A stretch of 64,000 nucleotides of DNA from Diplocarpon mali. Its lineage: Eukaryota > Ascomycota > Leotiomycetes > Helotiales > Drepanopezizaceae. Position 1 is the stretch's first letter. Each line of letters opens with the position of its first letter. Where the stretch lies: contig JAENRP010000028.1 in the NCBI GenBank assembly GCA_024741835.1, positions 1-64,000 on the forward strand. Reading direction: 5' to 3'. The position numbers were made by a program, and so were the translations under genes. Of this stretch, positions 21,503-33,414 are shown piece after piece. The notes below the pieces were generated by a model. The model was not told the origin of the DNA, did not search any database, and saw only the letters and a list, made by a program, of their open reading frames with translations.

Positions 21503-23008
21503 TTATGTGTAGTGCGGCAGCGGCTTTGCTTCCACTTCCCCTTTGCCCACCACCCCATTGGTACTCTGCCCGATATCCAGCACCCCATCCATCGCACCAT
21601 CAACCCTGTTACTCAGCCTCTTCGCACCCTCCGGAACATGAAAACGCGGCTTCAGCGGCGTCCAACTCTCCTCGTTATAACCCCCTTGCACCTTCCTACA
21701 GGTCTTCAGTCCCCACTCCGTCACACCCACCATGAAGCAGCTCTCAAACATGAAAGCCATGCTGCCTTCTCCGATCTTCATCGGGTTCAGCGGCGCGTTT
21801 GATGCCTTCTCGTAGGTACCGGCATCCGGACCGTGGGCACTCATCACGTTGTGTAGGCTGGCTCCAGCAGGTTGGAACCCGCCGCCGCTCTTGGCGTCGT
21901 ATTCGCCGCCGATGAGACCCATGAATTCAGACATCACGTTGCGGTGATACCAGGGAGGGCGGAATGTATCCTCGCCCACGAGCCAGCGGGGAGGAAATAT
22001 GACGAAATCAGCGATGGCCGTACCGACATGGCCCGAAGGCGCCGTGAGCACGGTGAATATGCTGGGATCTGGATGGTCAAAAGAGATGGAGCCGATGGTG
22101 TTAAAGCGGCCTAGGTCGTATTTGTACGGGTAGTAGAGGCCATGCCATGCGACGACGTCGTAGGGGGTGTGCGTCTGGGTTGCGGCAAAGAGGTGCCCGT
22201 TGAATTTGGAGAGGATGGTATAGGTTCCTGCCGTATCTTCTTCATAAGCTGCCACTGGAGCCTGGAAGTCGCGGGCGTTTGCTAGACAGTTGGAACCAAT
22301 GGGTCCAAGTTCGGGGAGTTGGAAATGGCCCTGGTATAGCTCCAGTATATACCCTCGGACTGCACCGTCTGGGAGTTCAACGCGGTATTTGACGCCGCGA
22401 GGAATGACGCATATCTCGTTGGGACGAACCAGGATTCTGCCCATCTCGGTTTGGATGTCCAAGAGTCCATGCTGCAGCACGATTAAGAAATCCCCATCTG
22501 CGGAGTAAAAAGCTGCGTTCTTGTCCATGCTCTTTCCTGCCGAAAAAACGAAGATTCCCAGTCCGTGCTTCAGGGTCGGATCTCCCGCACCGGCAAGCAG
22601 CTTCAAGCCATGCACCCAGTCGACCGTCTCGTCCAAATCGAAGGGATCCCACCGCAGCTGGTTAGGGATCTGATGCAGCCTGTCTCCCTCGGGATTTGTG
22701 TTGTATGTAGAGGCCTCGGAGGCATTGAAAGGGGAGTGTGCGGCCGAGGGGAGGATCCTGTAGAGCCACGATTGTTTGTTCTCGTGGCGGGGTGCAGTAA
22801 ATGCTGTCCCCGACAGCTTCTCGGCATAGAGGCCATATGGGGGTTTTTGAGGCGAATTTGCCCCGATCGGAAGGGCGCCAACGATAGCTTCAGTCCTACG
22901 AGCCATTAGCGACGCTGTTATAAGTCTAGGAGGAGCTTACTCATGGTAGGAACTGAAGCCGTTCTGATATCTGTATCTCTCGGGCGTGTTGAACTTTGTG
23001 ACGGGCAT
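21503..23008 (-). CDS. hmgA: Homogentisate 1,2-dioxygenase, 486 aa, two exons
   Basis: Exon 1 is 23008-22941 and begins [13 protein letters not shown] 45 nt GT-AG intron leads to exon 2 at 22895-21503. The join gives [12 protein letters not shown], the conserved start of this family. The open frame can be read upstream into the intron, but only the spliced form restores the family N-terminus. Iron ligands are visible: a histidine in P-P-W-Y-H-R-N, a glutamate in M-S-E-F-M-G and a histidine in M-S-A-H-G-P-D. The cytosolic enzyme opens the homogentisate ring to maleylacetoacetate in phenylalanine and tyrosine breakdown. Fumarylacetoacetase and maleylacetoacetate isomerase, clustered with it in some fungi, are not in the window. 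Confidence 0.95.
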
Positions 23009-26000
23009 CTTGGAACGTGAAGAGCAGGTACTGGAACGTGATATTTGACGCTACTAGCTCATCGAGTTATTATTTAGGGAGGGTTAGCGACGGGCTGGTA
23101 TACGGAGAAAGCGATGCACGGAGAGCTGTATACGAGAAGCTACACAGAAAAGAATATATGGAGTTTTTGATTCTGCCATCAGGAGATTCTGACGTGACAT
23201 GGGGGGAATTGTCATTCTGATGGTGATGGCGAGGATAGCGAGATTCCAAGGCCGCCCCCACGCATTCTTTCGGCCTAAGCGTCAGGGGTGCGGCGATACG
23301 CGGCTTGAATTCCGCGCTGATCATGTGCCGAGGTGTCGGAGGCATCTCCGACTGCTGGATTGGGAAGCTCCATATCACGTGGTTCGCGGAATGCTACAGC
23401 AGGTAAACAGCAAGCGGGGCTAGTGCTTACTAATTCTACCCCGCTCCCCGAACTGGTGAGGCAATGTTGACAACTACACTCTCAAACCATGTCCGACACA
23501 CCTCCACTATGTGAAAGCAAAGTCAAGCTCAAGGTTCTCAGAAGTATGCAACTGTCGCAACATGTGTAGATTTGTGCCTACACGTGCGCTATCTCCTCGA
23601 TCGCAGGTAACAATCTATCAAAATGCGTGCGCTGGGTGAGGACGTGCCCTTGGCAAACACATGATTCCGGCACCACGATTTCTTTCTTACACTGGAGGAT
23701 CTGGGAGAGTCTGGTTATCCGCATGTCCAAGGAGGCGTGCTCCAGCAGAGAGTCTGCAGTATGAGGCTGTCGATCGAGGCTGTAACTGCTCGCCAGGCCG
23801 TGTATCGCAGTATCCTGCGTCTCCCTACCTCAAGCTTCTCCGCAACATTTACGAGGCGTCGACGCCGGACTGATAAATTGCTATTGAAGCACAGAAATTC
23901 AGCACGGATCCTATCACGAACCGCGCCCTTGATTTTGGGTCTTGATGCTGCTGCCGAGTTTCTCGCATACTCCGAGTACATCGAGTATGATTTAGACAGG
24001 AAGAGGCTTGTTGGCCTGCCATTTTATCAAGAAAACACCAAGTTAACGATGCTTGCCGAAGACGGGCTTTCTTTACCCTAGACTTCCTAGCAAGAAGATG
24101 CGTAGCCCTCGCTGCGATAGCCGTCCTAGAGCATCGAATCTCTGTCGCTGCTCACTTGAAGCGAATTGCCATTCGGACCAGCATGCGCCAGATCCACCAA
24201 TACCCTGCTACGAAATGGCTAACTGACTCTGGGCTGGTAAAGAATCTATCAGTGAAGCAACAGCCTTGGGTTTGAGAATCGACAACCTTCGTTCTAAAAC
24301 TGTTCTATTCCATCGACAGGATGAAGACGTGTTAAGGTGACCGCGATACCATCTTCAGCTTCTCGAAATTCAAGTTTGCTTAGAGGCATTATCTCTTATG
24401 AAGACGGTGTTCGAAGACTTATTTCAGTCGTTTCCCGGATCTCATCCAGGACTCGGAATTTGACAACATACAACTCCGCACCTCGCACTAGCTTGGAATG
24501 AACGAGTAGTAGGGTGCAGCAAAATTCAGTCTGTCCGTCGGATCCAGCACGGCAATTCCTTTTTACTTCAACTGCAGTGATTGCTCGAGACAAGCTTGCC
24601 TGAAGAAACTTTGTGAGCACTCCGATGATAGAGACGACATCACGGCTCTGTACACCTGACTCGCGCTTTCCCATGTCAGATTGGAGGATGTACGCACATA
24701 ACTAGATCTACATCAAAGCTGCAGAAAAGACGCAAGTATTTCGGGCTCAGACGTTGGATATTGCAATGCAAAGATGGGGATAACAACAGTGTGAGAATCT
24801 CGGAAATCCAACTTCGATCATATTTTCGTTCCCACGCGCGTGAGAGGGAAGAAACAAACGTGTTTATCAGACCAAAAATAAAGGAATTAAATAGGCATTT
24901 AGAAGACCAGATGAAAGTCAATCGCATCTCTCGAGGTGCATTCCGCTCGGTATATACGTACCTATGGTTTTACACTAGAGCGATGGGATAAGTCTGACTA
25001 CGCCTGTTGAAACATGGCTGGAGCATTCAAATTCTGCTCTATCAACGACCGAACACTCCACCGCGTATATTTGAGAAACTTCCGGCTCGCTGATAATCCG
25101 AGAGGTGTGTGTGCAACGGAGAAAAACATGATAACCAGAAAGTACAAAAGTTGGGCATGTCAACGAAGCAAACAGAAGGGGGAAAGAAGAAGGAGGAGAA
25201 GGGGGAAAGAAACATATCGTGCTTTTAATGACCGCCTGGGCTCCAACTACCACATCATCCCGGCGGCCAAACAATCAACAAAACAGTTCGCGGTGTAGGA
25301 AAAATCTCACAATTCATCAGTCCTCACTTCCCATCAACCCAAGAATGCACAATAGGTCTCGCTAAATTTTGCATAAAGTGCAACACAACGAAAGAAGTCA
25401 AACACCAAGGAACGTTTGCTCTTAAAAGAGTACATATCGAATGAGACCACCCCGTTTTCTGTATTCACAAGACAAGGCACTTTTATTAAACTGGAATCTA
25501 ACAGAGAGCCCGGCAAGGGTGGTTTTTTAGCCATCAGCAATAACTACACCGAGGTTGTTGGAAATGAGGCACTTAAGAACGGAACAGACCAAGAAGATTT
25601 TCTCATAGCCGCCATCAACATAAAGAGACCTCGAGTTGCCAGATGGAGCGTTGTCAGTGAATCTTCAGCAAAATTAAAAAGCGTGAAAGAAAATCTTGAA
25701 ATCATTGGGCCACTAAACCCGCCATATCTCAGTCACAACGGCATACATCATTATGGCCGACCTGAACTTGTACTTGTTGGCGTATTTGGAATGTACTTTA
25801 TCTGGATGGAGTGCTACGAACTCTAAAAAATGCTTCTCCGGCAGTAGGAAGTCGACCGAAATCTGAAAGTCGAGTATCCGGTAAGCGCCTTCTCGCGCCT
25901 TGAGGATGAAATATGAGTGTAGGAGACAATAAGAGAGCAAATCGTATGACTCGCTGGCCCCCATTGCTGCACAGAGAGGTTCATGCGTTGAGTGGGAAAG

Positions 26001-26197
26001 TCGGAGTGCTGAATTCATTCCTTGAAAAAGCTGGCCATCATGTGTGCCATTTTTCGGGCGTGAATCTTACCACCAACGAAGTATTGAAGTCAGGCGAGCT
26101 TCGACTCGGCTGGAGTGGGATCGGAATTTTTTCTACTTACATACACACATCTTCTCTATGGGGGGCAGCATTGAGCAGAGCCATCAGAATGCCAGCC
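23009..26197. other. Gene-free stretch of 3.2 kb
   Basis: Several open frames of 90-136 codons lie here (for example 23737-24081 plus, 25416-25826 plus and 25713-26018 minus). None has a recognisable domain or joins to a neighbour through convincing splice sites. I treat the stretch as intergenic, but an unrecognised gene at 25.4-26.0 kb is not excluded. Confidence 0.45.
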
Positions 26198-27541
26198 TTA
26201 ACGCAGAGGTCTGTAGTCGGCATCGTCACTATCATGAACCTCCTCAGGCTTCTCTTCGTCCTCTTCGTCCTCTTCGTCCCCTTCGTCCTCTTCGTCCCCT
26301 TCGTCCCCTTCGTCTTCTTCATCTTCTTCATCTTCTTCATCTTCTTCATCTTCTTCATCCTCTTCATCTTCGTCATTGTCATGCTTGTCATCGTCGTCAT
26401 CGTCGTCATCATCTTCAGACGTGTCAGACTCCGGAGACTCTTTATCCAGATTCAAGTCGATATCCTCCATGTAATCCAGGTAGGCCTGAGTCTTCACATG
26501 CTCGCGGAGCAGTTTTTCCCATTCAGCATCCGATACAGCTGCACTGGGAAGTCGGCCACACTCATCAATCACCTTCCACTCTTTACCATAGGGGCCGTCT
26601 GCGCTCAGTGGAACCAAGACATACTTGAATCTCCTTCTGTCCTTGTGGCCACCTATTGTTTCAAGTCAGTTCTTGCGGCTCTATGATGGGATCAAGGCCG
26701 GATTACCGGACTGTGCCGTGAGGATCATGTACTGGCCATCCTCACCAATTGAGAGGTGGTCTGCGTATGGGCGATCAATGTTGTCTCTCGGCGCTTGCTC
26801 AACTGTGGTCGTTAGCTGAGATGTGAAAAGATGTGGATCATCGATCTTACCATACTGCTCCTGCAAGTGCTCAATCTGGCCAAGAATGAAGGCGGATTGG
26901 CCTGCTAGGAATCGGCGTCAGTACATCGCAATCAAAGACACAATTGATAAATGAACAAAGGATTTTGCCTGTGGTCTAAAATTGCAAAGAATTGTGCAGA
27001 GAAGATGAAAGCAAGGCCAGGAGCAGAACTGTGGAACACAACAATACAGCAACCAACGCTGGAGGCACAAGACATTCTTTTAAAGGTTCATCTGCCCTGG
27101 GCGTGCGTGAATGACGCGAGAGATCGCGCACAGGATGTCCTCAGAGGTGGGGCCGAAGATCAGCCTAGATAAGGGTGGCTGTTTACATACCGCTAATTGC
27201 AGGATGTTGCTTATATTTTTCCTTCAATCTTTTGGACTCGCTATTTCTTGCCTTTGACTCCCCCAGCGATTCTCGCTTGTTGGAACGAAGCTGTCCACGA
27301 TCAGTAACTCCTTGCAGATGCGTGTAAGCGATCTATGCACTCACTGTATTTGCCCATACAGAGTTGCCGGGATCGGCCAGCTATACTCGGTCAGCAACAC
27401 TTCGCAGATGCGTAGAATAGATCTACTCACGACATTTGCTAAGAAAGAGCTGCCAGGAGGAGTGCGCTGGGTGGGCAGTGCGACCTTAGCTTGCATGACT
27501 GTCGCCGAAGGGCTCTCGGCCTTGATCGGAGCAGTGGACAT
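26198..27541 (-). CDS. Conserved-looking hypothetical protein with long acidic C-terminal tail, 282 aa, six exons
   Basis: Exons on the minus strand are 27541-27431, 27380-27345, 27290-27191, 26901-26851, 26802-26707 and 26652-26198. Five GT-AG introns all keep the frame, which argues strongly for a real gene. After a Ser/Thr/Pro-rich start, a lysine-rich helix (R-N-S-E-S-K-R-L-K-E-K-Y) leads into H-P-A-I-S-G-Q-S-A-F-I-L-G-Q-I-E-H-L, then D-N-I-D-R-P-Y-A-D-H-L-S and D-R-R-R-F-K-Y-V-L-V-P-L. The last 80 residues are almost all Glu and Asp, encoded by GAA/GAC/GAT repeats. I do not recognise the family; acidic tails of this kind occur in histone-binding and nucleolar proteins, but that is only a hint. 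Exon 2 is 36 nt, and the introns beside it resemble each other. Confidence 0.75.
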
Positions 27542-28599
27542 CGTTGCGGTGACTGCGCAAGATATCTTTGGGTATGAGTGTCTATGCGGTGTCAATACAG
27601 ATTCGTAGAGTCTACAGGTGCGCGAAGCTGAAAAAGACTAAGGATCTCGTCAGCGCTGAACGATCTGAGGTTGCCAGATCTTCCGAGCGCACTCGAGGTT
27701 GCTTGCGCGACGTACCGTCCGAGGATTCGATCTCAAGAAGCTGTATTGGGTGGTCGGTGCAGTGTTACGAAGAAGGTTGCCGCAGATGAGAGAAGAAGAT
27801 AGAGCGACAAGGTTTTGCGTCCTACTAGGGGATCTGGAAAAGCCAGTATGCTAGGTGAGGGCTCTGGGAGGTGAATGAATGCGATTTGAGGACTTGAGAT
27901 TGGGTTGTGTATCGGCTCAGGTTTGTTTGTTTTGACGCCAAGGAAGTCTTTCAGCCAGTGAAAAGTTTGGATCTTCTTACTGGCTTCCGATTGACCAACA
28001 GCCTCGCCAAAGGCCTATGGGTGAGTGGTAGCCTGGAGATGAAAATCCAGGCGCTAGGACGGCCCTCGGCCCCCGATTTCATGTCGTCCAAAAAGACTCT
28101 CTTCGCTCAAAGGACGTCTTTACCGTTCTGCACGGTGCTCGTTTCGTCTCTTTTGTTCAGGCAAGTCTTCAAAGCGTCCTTCAATTGCGTTTTCTCTCCA
28201 CCCTCTTCGTTCCTCTCAGCCCTAGCTCTGCCGTTGACAGCATCTCAAGAGTCTGGGAGAGCCCGTCCGTATCCAACCTCTTTCTAGCACTTGCTGACAG
28301 GCGCCTCTTGCCCTGTAGAGATCCAGCTCCCTTCTCTCGTGAAATGCCGCAATCTCGCACACACTGTCTTGCCTGCGAAGTTGTCGACTTCAGGTACAAG
28401 GTATCACAGATCTCCAAATATTCTCACTTGGTCTGTCCTATCTATATCTGCAATCCGCCGCTTAGTCCTCCCCAACGGCGCTTCTTGTCCCATACGAACG
28501 AGTCCCAGCCTCTTCCCTGACTATATCATGGTGTCGCTGTCACAGGCGCCGCTCTTCGCCCGAGGCTGTTGTTTACTTGTAGGTAGAATAGGACGAGGG

Positions 28600-28835
28600 A
28601 GACCAGTTTGATAACATCTTTTTGTCTAGAGAAGTCTTAGCCTATAGTCTGTATCTTTAAGATTATCGTGTTCAGTTAAGCCGAGTAATTTATTCTTTAT
28701 TTTATCTTCAGCTGTTTAAGTTATGACTTTCTCGGCTATGTTTTATCTATATACGCGTTAAGATTTTTTGAAGATGCAGTAAAGCGCTCTGTTCTTTTTA
28801 ATATAAAGTATAATTACCGGTCGGTATCAAAGCGT
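28600..28835 (+). repeat. Possible LTR relic (A+T-rich block ending in a primer-site-like word)
   Basis: The block is markedly A+T-rich compared with its surroundings and ends GGTATCAAAGC at 28823-28833. That is close to TGGTATCAGAGC, a common retroelement primer-binding site complementary to initiator tRNA-Met. No second copy was found in the window, and limits are approximate. Confidence 0.25.
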
Positions 28836-29599
28836 TGTTCGCCCTTACAGCCCCCGTCTCTACTCCTCTCTGTTGTCTGTTTACGCCCAGGACTCCTGAT
28901 CAGTGGGTTGTGCAGATGTTCCAATCTGGTTCTGGCTCAGCTCTCGTCCCGTGTTTCTCACGCTGTGGTTTTGATATGCAGATAGCTGGCTGGCTATACT
29001 ATACGAGGCGGGCCAGAGAGATAGATACCAAGCGGGTGAGCTGAGTCTTGTGCAGAGGAATTCTTGGCGAGTTTGAGAAGCCTGGTTGCTTTCATATACT
29101 ATTGCGAAGATTTGTTGTTTCTGGTATATTTCTGGATTTAAATGCTAGGGGTGTGGTGGTAGATTGGTCTTGTCTAGTCTAGTCATACCTTATTCATTCA
29201 GTAATCTTCTCCACTCGATACGAAATTGAGCATGTCCATACAACCCGCCGTAGCCTTATCAGAAAGACAGAAAAATAAGAGGCTCTCAAGCTCGTCTCTT
29301 GCTCCCCACTCTCTGCTGCTTCCAGTCTTGGATCCGAAATTGGATCTGGATTTGACTGTGGATTTGGGATTGAAAGTGAAATTGGATCTGGATTTAGATC
29401 TCGGTTCCGGCTTCGGTGTTTCGGGGTTGCGCGACATGCGGTTTCTCGCTGGGCCTCGATTTCTGAGGGGACGGGTATTGGGGATGGGGTTGGGGTCTGG
29501 TGTGGTATGGTGTGGTAGGGAGAGAGGGAAGGCAAGGGGGAGAAGGGGAAGGTGAGAAGGGGAGTGTTGGTGGAGGATGAAGAGGGCTTGTTGTGTTTA

Positions 29600-29725
29600 T
29601 GTTTATCTATGTAGATGTGTGTGTGTATATACAAGTATGTGTCTTTATGTCTATGTGTCTTTATGTCTATGTGTGTTGGTGTTTATGTGTGTGTGTGTTT
29701 ATATATATATATGTGTATACGAGAA
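29600..29725. repeat. TG/TA microsatellite with TCTATGTGTCTTTATG repeats
   Basis: The run mixes TGTGTG, TATGTCTATGTGTCTTTATG and TATATATATATA words. The open frames translated from it are repetitive and not coding. Confidence 0.85.
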
Positions 29726-32698
29726 ATGTAGGCCTCCCCCAGCAGCAAGTCCTGATCAGGAGTCCCTCGCCTTGCTATTAGAGCCCCCATCTTCCTGCAT
29801 GCGATTCGTCGCGGGATCTTGAGCGTGTTTCTGTGGGCCTATTGCCATGAATAGTATACTAGGCTGATGTTTCTTACACGATAGGCTCTGCATTACATTT
29901 CTTCTATCCTTCTCGGCTTTCTTTTCTGGTTGGTTGATTGAGCTGCGGTTCCTCTTGCACCAGGTCGATGGGCTTTACAAAGGTTATTTTCCACTTTGAA
30001 AAGGGGCGCATTTTGATGTTTCGAAACCGGTTCATGTTGTAGTATCTCTTGTGTATTGATTGAGCCTAATCTACATTATTGCTGGATATGCTCCTTTCGG
30101 CTGGTAGTCTTTTGTGTAAGATATGCGGCACTAGTTGAATCTTGTCATATCCCATGTATGAATCGGAGTGTTTGGCTTACCTCCTCTCTACCTGGCTCTT
30201 GTAATTCATCTTTTGATTCTTGTTATAGCGCCCAGCTGTGTTCCTGTCTTCTCAAGTCATATTGCCGGTTCTGTGATATAAGATTATCTCCAAAAAGAAC
30301 ACATTTTTGCATGTATCCAGCATGGTAGGGCCTCTCGCATCAAACCATCTTCCCCTCTGCAGAAACTCAGTTATCCGGACTCATTTGCGGCACAGTACCT
30401 CTCGTTGACTTCCCCAGCTCTCTCTACCGTTCATCCCAAGCATTTCCCCGTCAGCTGTTGGTCTCTTGTACCTGCGCCGCTGTTGCCAATATCACATGTC
30501 CCATATCACGTGCTGCTGGGCTTGAACCTGGTTGCCGGGCAGCACAAGACCGACACGCAATGCCAAGCCTCAAATCAGGTGACCAGACAAGCGAGGTAAG
30601 CTCCCGTACAGACCATGTCCTCCACCAGCATTTGATTTGTAAGCAGTGCCTCGTCTTGTCTCTTTGCGTTAAAGCCTCTTCTCCCACGAACAAGTCATTC
30701 TCTTCCTCCTCGCTTTCGGTTCATCTGCCTCGCCGCCGGCCCCGCGTATCCGCAATCAAATGAATTGAATTGATCTGAACTGCTCGCCTCCATCTACCAT
30801 ATTCGCACTGGGCTGGAAACATGGCCGCGCTATCCACTCATCTGGCCCTCTTTCGCGTGTGGGCTTGTTTGCTGACGGTGGTATGAGGTGTTCGTCGCCG
30901 GCCCATGTGGTACCTCGCAATCGTCAGAGGCTACCTTAGTCTTGAAGGGTTAGTTTGGTTGCACTTACCAACCGTTAGAAGCTGGTCTTCAACGGAGAAC
31001 CTGTTTGCATTTGTCAACAGTTAGAAGCCGGTCTTCAAACGGGTAGTCGGATTGAATTCTCGACTGAGAAGAGGGTGGATATGCCTCAAGCCTCAGATCC
31101 AGCTATCCATCATCTCGGCCGCCTTCTGTGGGTTCCGACTCTAGCTGGGCTTGTGGGAGCTTGCCTCCCTTAGTCAAACTCTGCACCTCTGCACCGACGG
31201 GAGTCGAGTCCTTTGCCTCCTCATCGAGTCCTCTCTCTCGGTATTCCTCTCGAAGCAAAGCAAACCTAGGAATTTACACCACATCGCAGTCTATCTCGTC
31301 CCAGAAGAATAACTACCTTAGGCGAGCTACGAGGTGCCCGTGCCGTGGTTTGCACGTACTACGGAGATATTTTGTTGCAAGAACCGTCGTCTGCACCGAA
31401 TCGCCGCGTGTGACGTAGGTGAAACGCTTCTCTCTGGAAGAAGTCTCCACCGTGCTGGCACGTAGACGATGCAGCCGCGCTCCGGCGTCTTGGCGATTGT
31501 TTACCTTGCACACAACCACAGCCACTTCGTTTGTTATATGGGAGAAAATATCAGCATGTTCGCGCAAGTACGTTCTCGTACATGGACGAGATTCTGATGC
31601 CCTCGCTGACGATGAATGAGGTGAGGTCGGGTAGCTCGAAGCCCCTATCCTACTCGGGCTTCCCCTTCGTACCTCGCGAGTGTTTACTACCACTGGCTGT
31701 GAAGTAGATCGAAACTTCTCGATCATTTGGTTGATAAGATGGAGCGAGTATCTTTCCGTGTGTCTCCTTCCTGCGGGAAAAAAAAGGGAAAGAAAAAAAA
31801 CCAGAACGATACCTGATCTGACCTAGACACAGATACCTTGATGGTATCGGATGGCAAGTGCTCTTTGATACAGCACAATTCCTATCTGAGGGTCGTTCTC
31901 ATCTTTCTAGCCTTCACGATCGTCATGGCTGCTGTTTGTGGGGAGAATCGGGAATCATGAGCCAGGGCATCTAGATTCAGGAATATGGGGCTCCCAGGTT
32001 CCTTCGCGCGCAAAACAACAACGTTACCCGAACCAATCTGAAGACACCAGACTCCTCTCTACCAAATAATACTAGTGGTAGTATGATATCCGGGCGGTTG
32101 GGGGCAACGAATCTGGCATTTGCTGCCGACATCGAGGTTTAGGCTCACGAAGCACGTCAAAACTACTGGCCCTTAACTTAGCGCTATATCCTTTTCTTCA
32201 ATCGCGCAGCTGCCTGCTCGCCCTCTAGTACAATGTTTAACAAATATCCGAGACATATGTGCTCAAGTGCAGAAGATGGTTTCTGCAAGCAGATCCATAG
32301 CCTGGGTGTGACGTATGTATGGATAAGGAGAGTAGGAGTGACCGGCTCTCACGACTGGCTTTCTCTTCCTGGCCACATTTCAGCAGTGCCTACCAGATCA
32401 GAAGAAGAAAATCGTGTTGGGAAACCGAATCCGCCCTGGTCACAATTCAGACCAGAAGAACTATTTAAGTAGCTGATTCCGCCCTCGTTCTTCGCAATCC
32501 CTCAGACTCTCTGGTCACTTTCAATCGACGGCACACGCTTCATACTCAGATCCTGCCTGTTTTGAATCTTCTACCAGCCTCAAGCCCTCCTCTTCCCTCT
32601 TATCCATCTTCTCTTCTTTTCCATCTTCCGTCGCCGCACTTCCAACTTTGTCCACGTCCATACACACCAAACAGCAAAGTAAACACGACCCGGCAAAG

Positions 32699-33414
32699 AT
32701 GGGATCGGTGGAGATGGAGACGGTCGGCGTCGTGGCTGGTTTCCTGCAGCCAGCGCGTGAGATGGCTTCGGAGGTGAGAAGACACCTGTGCTCGCTCTTC
32801 CTTTTCATGATTTCTCGGGACCTCATCTCGCAACATCACTATTCAATTCTCCAGAAGACAACTCATTAAACGAGAGCTAACATCATAAAAAGGTGTCCTC
32901 AGCGGACTTGGGAGCGGCGAGTACCTTGCTGCTCGTGAGGCGGAGAATCACCCGGGAGAACGCAGCCGCGAACGCCCTGCTTCTCATGAGCCGGGGACGC
33001 ACCGAGGAGAGCGCCGGGGCGCTCGTGCTGATGTCCATCAGCCGCGGGTGTAATGCTACCGCCATCGCCTCGGCCCGCGCAGAGATTCTTGCGGGGGGTC
33101 GCACTGGGGCCACGGATGAGGGTGCGTATCTCTGGAGCAGATTCGCGCCGAGCCCGGCCTGGGTCGCCACGCCAGACGACACGGATACCGAGATGGAGGA
33201 TTCCGATGTCAAGGCCACTCCGGCCTCCGTGCGCGCCCCCTGCGCCTCCAAGAAGGCGACTTCAAGGCGCAGTCGTCAGCCAGGTAAGAGGTCTCTGCAG
33301 GAGGTGGACGCCGGGGTTGCGACGAATGCTCCCAGCGTCAAGCGTCCCCGTCTCTCGCCCGTGGAGAGGGCCGCCGTCAGAGAAGCCAGAAGGCTGGCAT
33401 ATGCTACCGCATAG
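32699..33414 (+). CDS. Hypothetical protein, 198 aa, two exons
   Basis: Exon 1 is 32699-32773 (M-G-S-V-E-M-E-T-V-G-V-V-A-G-F-L) and exon 2 is 32893-33414, joined in phase 0 across a 119 nt intron. The acceptor reads AAAAAG, which is weak, so the exon 2 start could shift. The N-terminal half is Ala/Leu-rich and helical (A-A-S-T-L-L-L-V-R-R-R, N-A-A-A-N-A-L-L-L-M-S-R), and repeats of this amphipathic type suggest a helical bundle or membrane association. The C-terminal half is polar and basic, with a likely nuclear-localisation-like cluster around S-V-K-R-P-R-L-S-P. I do not recognise a family. Codon choice is GC-rich in an otherwise A+T-rich stretch, which supports coding. Confidence 0.5.

Larger units (their letters stand above)
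27542..32698. other. Gene-poor stretch of 5.2 kb
   Basis: No gene was assembled. It contains an A+T-rich block at about 28600-28835 ending in GGTATCAAAGC, G/T-rich GGATTTGGAT-type irregular repeats at about 29338-29405, a TG/TA microsatellite at about 29600-29725, and a short direct repeat of GTTAGAAGC(C/T)GGTCTTCAA at about 30977-31040. The remaining open frames are under 150 codons and featureless. Confidence 0.5.

Noticed and set aside
25713..26018. 101-codon minus-strand frame with a plausible-looking stretch (D-F-Q-I-S-V-D-F-L-L-P-E-K-H-F-L-E-F)
   Set aside because: No upstream exon could be joined and no family was recognised, so it is left as an unproven possibility.
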